Below, in pieces: positions 35,863 to 45,871 of a stretch of 64,000 nt of DNA. The first letter of the stretch is position 1. Each line of letters begins with the position of its first letter. The notes under the pieces were generated by a model. It searched no databases. It was not told the DNA's origin and saw only the letters and a program-made list of their open reading frames with translations. This DNA is from Dillenia suffruticosa. Lineage: Eukaryota; Streptophyta; Magnoliopsida; Dilleniales; Dilleniaceae. Position numbers and translations under genes: made by a program. The stretch spans positions 4,650,001-4,714,000 of the forward strand of contig JAVTVX010000010.1 of NCBI GenBank assembly GCA_033439265.1. Direction: 5' to 3'.

Positions 35863-37643
35863 CACTACAAAAAATACGCCATTTACCAGCGGTTGAGACA
35901 ACCGCTCATCTCATACAAATCGACAAAGGACAACTCGTCTCCATACAAATCGACAAAGGTTTTTCTCTCTTCGGCTCATCTCACAGGTTCATCTTCTCTC
36001 CCTCTCTCTTCTCTTCTCCATCTTTCTTTTGATTTTTTCTAACATGCGAAGCATTGATCTGATGGTTTCTTCGTCAACTTAGATCTTACTGTGTTTTCTC
36101 TTTTTCAATCTGTTCTTTGATTATGTTCTGTTGCATCTTTTTTCTCTCTCATGTTTGTGACTGTGATTGATCTCAACGAAACAATTTTTTCTTTGTTTTT
36201 CGATTGTTCGTTCAGTTTTTTTCGTTGGCCTCTCACAGACACACTCTTTCTCCCCGCTTGCGAGTCAACGTTTAGGGCCTTTCAAATGTCAAATCTGTTT
36301 CCTCCTTTTCTTTTTTTTACATTCACATTTGTTATAAATAAAACACAATTTTTGTTTATATTTTAGCTACATCATTCATTTTTTTATGATTAACTAATCA
36401 TTGATCAATTTATTGACTGCCGATCAGATGTTTAATAGTGAATAAGGTAAGAGTATGAATAAACGCATGAAATATGTTTGACAAAACGCCTCTGAAAGCA
36501 GTTTTGGGAGAGTGAATTTTAATAATCAATCATTACAATTATTTGGATTTGTAAATTTTAAAATATGATGTGCAACTTTGTGAAGAATTTGGAGTTGTTT
36601 GCTTGTTGAGAGAGGGCAGTTGAGCTGATTTTGTGGCAGCAGGTGAGTAAATATTGTAGAAAACCCGATGAATTTGAAAATTTCTCCAAATGGCTTTATG
36701 GTTTCACAATGGTTTTATATAGTTGAATTACCCTAATTGAATTATTGTTTCATAGTAACATTTGATATTCTATTGAATTATTTTGTTTATAATTATCGTT
36801 GTTGCATAGAGAACATGTTCCCTAATTTTGTGGGTCTATTACTTTCTACCTAAAAATGGCTAACTACATTTTCTTGGTTTTTGTTTGCGGGGGAGAATTA
36901 AGACGGAAACATGGAATTCTATACGTGGGATTAAGTCTCCAATATTTAAAAAGAAAACATGATTTCTATTTCATTCTCTATACAATGATTGATGCATGAT
37001 TTAAAGTGAAAATTATCATAGTGATGCTCACTGAAAATGTTCTGGGTTGTCCCATTTATGGTTGTTAATCAACAGTACTTCTATCCTATAATGAGCCATC
37101 AGCTGCATTATTGGTTTTCATTTTTCATTATTTTGTTTGATACTATTAATGGAGTAATTACATAACGATGTTTCATTTAACATAAAAAGTATCGCAATAT
37201 AACCGTTTATGCACTCTTTTTTATACAAAATCTTGAGTTAGTTGTCAATTTCAAGTATTATAACAACTTTTGTTGTGCTATAGATTGTTCCAGACATTTA
37301 TGTTACTGGTGTGGTGGTAAAGGTGGGCAGCCAAGTGAAGGAACTGAAGGTTGACAATGAATTCTATACTGATATTAGTGAGAAAGCATTGAAACATCCC
37401 AAGCAATTTGGCTCCTTAGCTGAGTACACTGTCATTGAGGAGAAATTATTGGTACTTAAACCAAAAAACTTGGACTTTGCTAAAGCTGCGAGGCTTCCTC
37501 TAGCCATGTGGCCGTTGGCATAGTACTAGCACAGCCAGCGGAATTTTTGGCTGCTAGACAAAATCTTGGAGTCTTTGCCAATGGATTTTAGAGTTTTTAC
37601 CAACGGTCAAAGATCGCTAGTGAATGTTTCTTTTTTTGTAGTG
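35863..37643. mobile_element. Non-autonomous CACTA (En/Spm) element with captured exon
   Basis: The left end is CACTACAAAAAATACGCC and the right end reads TTTTTTTGTAGTG, its inverted partner over about 12 bp. Subterminal words ACCAGCGGT (left) and ACCAACGGT (right) recur in opposite senses. Flanking triplets are AAG and AAA, a 2 of 3 match to the 3-bp TSD of the superfamily. At 1.78 kb it encodes no transposase but contains an intron-exon piece of a host gene (37284-37523). CT-rich leader-like and intron-like DNA fills 35960-37280. Confidence 0.82.
37284..37523 (+). pseudogene. Captured exon of an alkenal/quinone oxidoreductase (AOR-like)
   Basis: An open segment directly after a splice-acceptor-like TTGTTGTGCTATAG. 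It encodes VVVKVGSQVKELKVDNEF and FGSLAEYTVIEEKLLVLKPK, characteristic of the N-terminal GroES-like domain of medium-chain NADPH-dependent alkenal/one oxidoreductases (chloroplast AOR, quinone-oxidoreductase homologue). The expected glycine and aspartate of the VGDEV turn are changed to DNEF. Homology stops abruptly after the LPLA segment, before the Rossmann domain, and a stop follows at 37521. It is a gene fragment carried by the CACTA element, not a functional enzyme. Confidence 0.82.
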
Positions 37644-37869
37644 AAAACGATTGATATAATATGTATTTGTATTAATTTGATTTGATATAAAATGAATTAC
37701 TCATAATAAAATGGATATAAATGACCAATTAATAATTTAATTTAAATACAAATTATATATAATAAAATTCATAAAATAATTATATAATTTCATATCATTA
37801 TATCATATAATATAATAATAATGAAATTATTATTTTGTTATTTAAATTAATAATGTTATTATTTTAAAT
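37644..37869. other. AT-rich sequence without gene
   Basis: Low-complexity AT DNA between the CACTA element and the next array. Confidence 0.4.
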
Positions 37870-38740
37870 TACGGGCAGGGTAGGGCAGCACGAGGCATGA
37901 ACCCCCAGTTTTTATATAGTACAATAGTAATATAGTAATAATAACTTGTGGTATTTATATATCACAATATAGTAATATTTACTATTACTAAAATAGTACA
38001 ATATAGTAATATTTGTTACTACTAAAATAGTAATATAATAGTAATAAAATATTAATATAGTGGTGCGACATGAAGCATGAGGCATGAACCACCGGTTTTT
38101 ATATATAGTAATATTTACTACTAATAATATAGTAATATAATAGTAATAAGTTATGGTATTTACACATCATAATATAATAAACTACTAATATAGTACAATA
38201 TAGTAATATTTACTGGCAGCGTGATGCGGCATGAGATATGAATCGCCGGTTTTTTTATAGTACAATATAATATAATATAGTAATATAATAATATAGCAGT
38301 ATATAGTATAATGAACTATCGGCATGAGACATAAACCGCCGGTTTTAATATTAATTTATTTTAATTTACATTTAATTTAATAATATACAATTTTAACATT
38401 TCAATTTTAATATTTCAACGAGAACTTTATAATAATATTTACTATTAAACTAATCAAAATATTCATCATAATAAATAATAACATATAGTAACATTTACTA
38501 TATAACCATAATAAAATATAGTAATATTTACTATAAAATAGTAATATTTACTATTATAATAAGTTATGATATTTAATATAGTATAATGTAGTAATATTTA
38601 CTGGCAGTGTGGTGCGGCATGAGATATGAACCGCCGGTTTTTATATAGTATAATATATCATAATGAAGTAATATTTACTATAGTAGTATATGGTACAATA
38701 AATCGCCAGCATGAGACATGAACCACCGGTTTTAACATTA
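37870..38740. repeat. Dispersed array with CATGA...CCGGTTTTT unit
   Basis: Six copies of a small GC-richer unit (for example GCGGCATGAGATATGAATCG followed by CCGGTTTTT) end near 37910, 38100, 38250, 38345, 38640 and 38735. They are embedded in AGTAATATTTACTA repeats. Spacing is irregular, 95-300 bp. Confidence 0.8.
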
Positions 38741-40440
38741 ATTTGTTTTAATTCATATTTAATTTAACAATATAGCATTTTAACATTTTAACGAAAACTC
38801 TATAGTAACATTTACTATTAAATTAACCACAATAGTCAAATTAACAGATAATAACATATAATAGTATTTACTATATAACTAGAATAAAATATCGTAACAT
38901 TTACTATAAAATAATAACATTTACTATCAAACTAATCACAATAGTCGAATTAACAGATAATAAAATATAATAACATTTACTATATAACCACAATAAAATA
39001 TAGTAACATTTGTTATTATAATAATAGATGTGAAAAGTAATAAATTTATTTGTATCTCATGATGAAAGGATAACAACATTTACTATTAAATTAATCACAA
39101 TAATCGAATTAACAGATAATAAGATATAATAATATTTACTATATAATCATAATAAAATAGACTAACATTTATTATAAAATAGTAACATTTATTATTATAA
39201 TAACGGATGTGAAATTTAGTAAATTTAATTGTCTCTCATGATAAAAGAATAATAACATTTACTATTAAACTAAACACAATAATCAAATTAATATATAATA
39301 ATATATAGTAACATTTACTATATAATCACAATAAAATATAATAACATTTACTATTATAATAACGGATGTTAAAAATAATAAATTTATTTGTCTTTTATGA
39401 TAAAAAATAGTAACATTTACTATTAGATTAACCACAATAGTCAAATTGACATATAATAAGATATAATAATATTTACTATATAATCACAATAAAATATAAT
39501 AATATTTATTATAAAATATTAACATTTATTATTATAATAACGGATGTGAAAAATAATAAATTTATTTGTCTCTTAAGATTAAAGGATAATGACATTTATT
39601 ATTAAATTAGCCACAATAGTCGAGTTAAGAGATAATAAAATATAATAACATTTACTATATAAACACTATAAAACATAATTATATTTACTATAAAATAGTA
39701 ACATTTACTATTATAATAACGGATGTAAAATATAGGAAATTTATTTATCTTTCATAATAAAAGAATACTAACATTTACTATTAAATTAACACAATAGTCG
39801 AATTAACAGATAATAAAATATAGTAACATTTACTATGTACATACAATAAAATATAGTAATATTTACTATTGTAATAATAGAGGTGAAAGCTAATAAATTT
39901 ATTTGTCTTTTTTGATGAAAAGATAGTAACATTTACAATTAACTTAACCACAATATTCGAATTAACAAATAATATGATATAGTAACATTTACTATATAAT
40001 CACTATAGAATAGTAACATTTGAAAAAAATAGTAACATTTACTATAAAATAGTAACATTTACTATAAAATAATAACATTTACTATAAAATAGTAATATTT
40101 ACTATTATAATAACGAATGTGAAAAATAGTAAATTTATTTATCTCTCATGATAAAAAGATACTAACATTTACTATTAAGTTAACACAATAGTCGAATTAA
40201 CAGATAATAAAATATAGTAATATTTACTGTATAATCATAATAAAATATAATAACATTTACTATTATAATAACAGATATGAAAGATAGTAAATTTATTTGT
40301 CTCAAATAATAAAAAAATAGTAACATTTATTATTAAGTTAATCACAATAGTCGAATTAACAGATAATAACATATAATAACATTTACTATGTGAACACAAT
40401 AAATTATAATAACATTTACTATAAAATAGTAAAATTCACT
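38740..40440. repeat. AT-rich satellite, 160-180 bp higher-order unit
   Basis: About nine copies of a unit marked by TCGAATTAACAGATAATA (near 38945, 39104, 39283, 39443, 39613, 39797, 39956, 40193 and 40351). Each contains several shorter AGTAACATTTACTAT words and a GGATGTGAAAAATAGTAAAT block. The core word is an imperfect palindrome. Related words in the 30.6-31.3 kb array run in the opposite orientation. Confidence 0.88.
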
Positions 40441-40972
40441 AACATATATACTCGATAAACTGTTTCCAATAATTTTCTAAACGTCAATTTACATATTTTA
40501 CACTTATCATATCTTAAATATCTTATACTTATCATATTTACCGTAACTTACCGTATCCTATATATCCTACAGTTACCGACTTTATATCTCTACATTTTCC
40601 ATACCTTACATTTCCTACACTTATTGCTATTTACTATATCCTTTTATACTTACAATTCTTTACTATATTCACATATTATCACAACTATTGTATAATAGCT
40701 TTGTCTATACAAACACATTTCAAAATTATGACTACAAAACCTATATTTTGCCACCATAACTTATTACCGTAAGAATAGGGGTATTTAAATTCAGACATTT
40801 TTATATCCGTAAATATAGAGTTTTGTTTATACGAATGGTTTGCTATCTTTCCCCACAGTTTAAATTATTTTATCGACGACCATTTTAAAATCGTCAAAAA
40901 ATCATACTATTTTCAACAGTTTCAATCATAACCGTCTGTATAGTTTCAAAAAATCATCACTAATACTCACCT
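40441..40972. other. AT-rich flank of the satellite
   Basis: No gene. It contains GACGACCATTTTAAAATCGTC at 40876-40896 and TAACCGTCTG at about 40930, of the kind seen under transposon ends. Confidence 0.4.
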
Positions 40973-41224
40973 ATGGAAAATATTGCCGTCAGCATAGTGT
41001 TTTTATTTTGCGGTGTTCGTAAAACAAAGAGAATAGAGTGTCACATTACAGAGGATTTTGAAGTTGCACTTGGGAATTTTTCAAAGTTTGCTCAAGAAAG
41101 GAAGAACCCGATTCCTCCTACATTTTTAAGGGGTTTTTGTGTTGCTTTAATCTCTATAATCTATATTAAAGGCAGTTTGGGTTGTTCTGTAGACAAATTA
41201 GAGGTTTCTCACTTGAGGAGTTAG
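40973..41224 (+). CDS. Short open frame, unrecognised
   Basis: 83 codons from ATG to stop. The protein has a hydrophobic start, an acidic middle (ECHITEDFEVALGNFSKF) and a second hydrophobic part. No family resemblance was recognised and no splice-linked exon is evident. Composition is less repetitive than the neighbouring satellite. It could be a small gene fragment or chance. Confidence 0.15.
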   Translation: MENIAVSIVFLFCGVRKTKRIECHITEDFEVALGNFSKFAQERKNPIPPTFLRGFCVALISIIYIKGSLGCSVDKLEVSHLRS

Positions 41225-41544
41225 GATCAAATGGCAAGAACGATCAAATTTTTCTGAAGGTAATTATTGTCGAACCTTTTTAATGTTCTTGATTTTTGTA
41301 TATTGTTTCTCGATTCATTAAATCATGTCATTAACAAAGTTTAGGTTTGACCCAAAATTTTAAGTAGGAAATATTCAAATTGTGTTTAAATTAGAAAAGT
41401 TTTAAAATTCTAATTGTGTTTCCCCTATAAATTCTAGTAAATCAACACTTCTTGATAATCATTATTAGTAATAAAATTTTCAAGTAATCCATTTTGTTTT
41501 TACCTAAGTATAGAAATCCAAAATATACCTGCAAAACTCAAGAA
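41225..41544. other. AT-rich intergenic sequence
   Basis: Nothing recognisable. Confidence 0.4.
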
Positions 41545-41680
41545 AAAAGTTATAATGGTGGATAGTGTAATCCTCTCATGCATAGTTTTATCATAATACA
41601 TCAACTCACGTAAAAAGTTATAATGGTGGATAGTGAAATCTTCTCATGCATGGTTCTATCATAATACATCAATTCATCTC
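41545..41680. repeat. Two-copy tandem repeat, 68 bp
   Basis: Two copies of a unit containing AAAAGTTATAATGGTGGATA, at 41548 and 41616, with a few substitutions. Confidence 0.88.
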
Positions 41681-41856
41681 CTATCACAATCAATTTATTC
41701 ACATATTTCCTCATATCAGTCTCCTCCTCACGTTTAATTCTAGAAAGCCTTTTCCATAAATAACTTAGATGAAATTTATATATTTTCCCAAATTTAGCCT
41801 TTACCTTGCCTAAACATTCCTTTTATCATCTTAATATAGAAATAAGTCATGTGAAA

Positions 41857-41859
<3 letters not shown>

Positions 41860-41901
<42 letters not shown>
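41860..41901. repeat. (TA)n microsatellite
   Basis: About 20 TA units followed by a T run. Confidence 0.95.
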
Positions 41902-41904
<3 letters not shown>

Positions 41905-41909
<5 letters not shown>

Positions 41910-42085
41910 TTTTGTATTTTGACCATCGATTAATTGGATCGAGAAGTCTGTTAGATCTTAGGCCTCAATTGAGGGGGTTCTCTCCTAATAATATTTTTTT
42001 CGTATCCACTGGGAGTCGAATTCTCGATCTGATTAAAAGACGAATGTGATTTTCCCACTTACGCCAACATATATTGGTGAAAAGT
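41905..42085. repeat. Degenerate dispersed repeat related to 14110-14340
   Basis: Contains CACTGGGAGTCGAATTCTCG and ends near ACGCCAACATATATTGG. Shares the GGGAGTCGAAT core and a GCCAAC/TTGG end with the copy at 14.2 kb, in the same order. Confidence 0.35.
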
Positions 42086-43690
42086 TTTTACTTTGACTAC
42101 AATAAATGTGGAACATAGGATTCGAAATCGTTGAACATAAGTTTTTATTTTATTTTTTTACTAGAACTATTCATTTACTTAAACAATCTAAACACAAATA
42201 TACATTTTAGTTTATTTATTATATGAGTCAGTGTTGAACACAGGGTCCAAGATGATTTATATGCGGAAAATTCATTTATAATTCAAATTAGTTTGTGGAA
42301 CTTAAATGAGTCAATTTTTAAGTATAATGTTCAAACTTGTTAATATTGATACTCTTATGCAAAATTCTTGGAGTGTCTAGTTAAATGAACTGAATTTGAA
42401 CTGATAATTCGAGCTTGTTTATGCAGGTGGATTTGTTTAAATTTTGGCTCATTTTATTTTAACTAAATAAGGAGCAAAGATTGAATGAATTTAGCTTATT
42501 TATGAATTGAAAATCAACTTGTTTAAATATGAACTCAACTTGACCACTTTTTGATTTTATTCTGATTAAATATGTTAAAATCAAATATGGTATTCCCTTT
42601 AAAAGTTTTTGGTCCAAATAATTAGTTAAACAAACTAAATTCGAGCTTTATATTGGTATAGTTGTTTAAAATTTGGTTCATTTTATTTAACTAGTTAATA
42701 TATTAAGATTGAATATATTTCTAATTTTGTTTACAATGAACTGAATTTCATTACTTTTCAATTAAATTTAACTCAAATTTTTGTACTTGCCTCTAAATGA
42801 ATTATATATATTTGTTCAATATGAATTAGAATTGATACGTATAAGGTTATTCAGATTTGATTTAGTGCTGAACCTTGGTTTCATTATATCAAATATTACT
42901 TTGTTAACAAACACCAATTGAAGCAATCAATCTCCTTCACAAATATAGAATAGTTTTTAAGAATTTATAAAGAGAAAAGGGTAAGAACAAGAATGGAAAA
43001 GGGGCTGCAGGACTGGACCCGATTTCAAATTGAAAATATTTCCTTTGCTGATGTGTCTTTCTCAAACAAAGGCGAATAATATTAGTAATAATAATAATTA
43101 CCTGTATATCCTATAATATTAATTAATTTAATATATGAAACGATTTAAAAATAAAAAGTATTTTAGAAAAATTTTTGTGCATTAAACATTAAACGTTTCC
43201 CATTCTAATCTTAAATAATCATCTCTAATATAAACAAAATTATAAAATAAAATATATATATATATATATATATAACTTAAGATCACTCAATAGTTTCTCA
43301 AAATTAACTTATTGCAACTCATATTGCTCGTATCATTTCCTTTTTTTTTAATTTTACCTTATGTAATTAAGTTTACAATCATTTATGGTATCATATTTTA
43401 AATAAATAATTTATAATATATATAAAATTATAAATTATATTATTGAACAAAAGAAAACATGTTGGTGTTTGGCCTTTTGTACAGGTGTCATATAATTAGT
43501 GGTCAATAACACGTTGGCACAATGTGGAGTCCCGCAGGGAATTCTACCCTACCTAGACTTTGACCGGGTTTTTACTTATCTTGTTCGAAATTGAATTGAA
43601 TTTGTTATCTGGTTTGGAAATTAAATTGAATTTGAAAAAATGGATTTGATTCCGTTACCAAAAACTGTAGGGGTATGAGCGTAATATCGT
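42086..43690. other. AT-rich intergenic sequence, no gene
   Basis: Two diverged copies of a block containing TTTAAATTTTGGCTCATTTTA lie near 42435 and 42665. There is a (TA)n run at 43253-43273. No coding signal was seen. The last part is probably distal AGO4 promoter. Confidence 0.45.
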
Positions 43691-43829
43691 ATTATGCGAG
43701 GGGACAATACCGGAACCTGAATAAAGAGAGACGCACGAGACAATCGAGGTAGCATGACGTATCGGCCCCATTGCGCGGCACGCAAGCACCGCACGCATTC
43801 TCTCTCCTGCTCGCTCTACGAAGCGCAGG

Positions 43830-43999
43830 AGAAGGGAGAGAGAGAGAGGGAGAGAGAGAGAGAGAGAGAGAGAGTGAGTGAAGATTCATCGCTGTAAACG
43901 CGAGTGTGTGAGAGAGAGAGGGGGTTAGGAAAAAGGGTTTTAAAATGACATGTAACTGGTGCGGTAGTCGAGTAGACGTGGAGAGTTAGAGTCATCGTT

Positions 44000-44039
<40 letters not shown>

Positions 44040-44040
44040 T
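43830..44040 (+). promoter_or_regulatory. AGO4 core promoter region with GA and CT tracts
   Basis: GA-rich tracts (43838-43875 and 43909-43922) and a long CT run (44001-44035) lead directly into CTCTATATTTACC, whose TATATT at 44035-44040 is a plausible TATA element. A transcript starting about 30 bases later would begin in the CT-rich leader. Start-site position is inference. Confidence 0.45.
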
Positions 44041-44135
44041 TACCATTTCTGTTGCGCTTTTATTTCTCTCTCGCATCTTCTTCTAGGGTTTTTTCCTTTC
44101 TTTCTCCCGCTCATTCACTGCTTTGTCAAAACTCG

Positions 44136-44406
44136 GTAAGTTTCGAAACCCTCAATTTCCGCACTAGATTTTTCTCCTCCTCGTCTTCTTTCCTTTTGAT
44201 TTTCTTTCCTTTTTGTTTTCACTTCCTTTAAAAACATTTTTCTGGTTTTTTTTGGGGTGCTGGGGGTGAAGGTTTTTGTGTTCGGCTTTTCTGCAATGTG
44301 GGTTGGTTTTTAGTGTTGATGTTGAACACTTTTGAGTTTTTGAAGGAAAAAAGTGGTAGGGCTGGCCCCCCTCTCTATAGTATTTCTATGTTGTTTTCAT
44401 CTTTCT

Positions 44407-44457
<51 letters not shown>

Positions 44458-45868
44458 CCCCTCTCTTCTTCATCTGGGTTTTCTTTTTTCCCCCCTTCCA
44501 CCCTCACTGCTTTTTCGCTGAATTCCCGCAGTAGATTTTTCTTGTCTTCCTTTTCTTTTTTTTTTTTTTCACTTTCATTTAAAAAAAGTTTCTGGATTTA
44601 TTTGAGGGGTGTTTGTGTTTGGTGCTTTTTATTTTGCAATGTGGTTTGGTTGAGTGTTGTTGTTGCGTTTCTGAGTTGTTGAAGTTGGATCTGTGCAGGA
44701 AGGTATAGGGTTTTGACAATCTGCTGATTTTGATTTCACGCTAGAGGTAGTATATCTTCTCTAATGTCCTTTTTCTGGCTTTGCATGTCTCTCTGCTTAC
44801 ATTTATTTTAATCCTTTTACTTGCTTCTTTGTGTTTTCCTCTTCAGATTCTTTAGGGTAGTCTTCATATGCCTCCTTTGTTTTGTTTAAGCTCTAAAGTA
44901 GCCTATTTTGACTGTTCGTAGTATTATCTGTTAATTTCTTACTTGTTTTTACCATGTTTGTTTGTTCATTTCATGGAATAGGTTCTCCGAGACTTCTTGG
45001 TGTTCTCTTAAGCCAAAAAAGCGTCTTTCGAAGTGTTCTGTAGTGGGTTAGTGTTATTTTGTGGGAATATGAGATTGAATGTAATAGTTTATTCTGGGCT
45101 GCGCTGAATTTTCGTAAGCTAAACTAGTGTTTCTTTTTCAGAGTGTTCCGTGGTGCGTTTGTGTTATAGATGTTAATTTATAAGAGTATTAGGAAATTTT
45201 TGTGATGATAGTTTAAGTTGCTTCATTGGGTGTGATATTTCTGCTTTGACATGATGGTTTCTTATTTAATTTCTTGGAGTGGAGATAACGCATTCTAATG
45301 CATATAGATGTATGGATCATGACATTCACATTGAGTGTTCTGGTATCCACACTTGGTGCACTGAGCCCTAGATAAGTCACTCCCGTAGTACCCTGATGCA
45401 AAGAGCATATAGTTTTGCATTTTTGGCCGCTGTATTAGAAGATTTGATGCTTGAAATTTGTTGGCTATTATATTTTCACTCGTCTTAGATTACCTTTTTT
45501 GATTTAGTGGTTTTCTTACAATGGACGGATGTTTATCTTTCCTTTTAACCAGTAATAAGATGCATTTTTATGCTAAGGTTTCTGTTTTTAGGGTCAATTT
45601 CTTTTCAAGTTGTTTGATATTTCACCATTTTGTTCTGTGAGTCTTTGGTTCTACCCTGTCAACAGCTTTTCCGCTTCTGCCATTGTTCTTTATCATACAT
45701 AGATTGGTATATCTACATACTTCAAAGTGCTTTTTCCTCAACAAGTGTGATGAATGTTGTTTTTTTCCAATTGTATTTAAATTTATTTGAATAAGATGTC
45801 AACACATTCATTTCCTTGAACCCTGTTACTTTTTTAAATATATTTTTGTGTTGCTTGTTTGTGCTTAG
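44136..45868 (+). other. AGO4 5' UTR intron
   Basis: A strong donor (ACTCG then GTAAGTTTCG) at 44136 and an acceptor (TTTGTGCTTAG) ending at 45868, four bases before the start codon. It is CT- and T-rich with a (CT)n run at 44413-44453. Long leader introns are common in plant Argonaute genes and often raise expression. A short extra leader exon inside it is possible, for example near 44690. Confidence 0.6.
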
Positions 45869-45871
45869 GTT

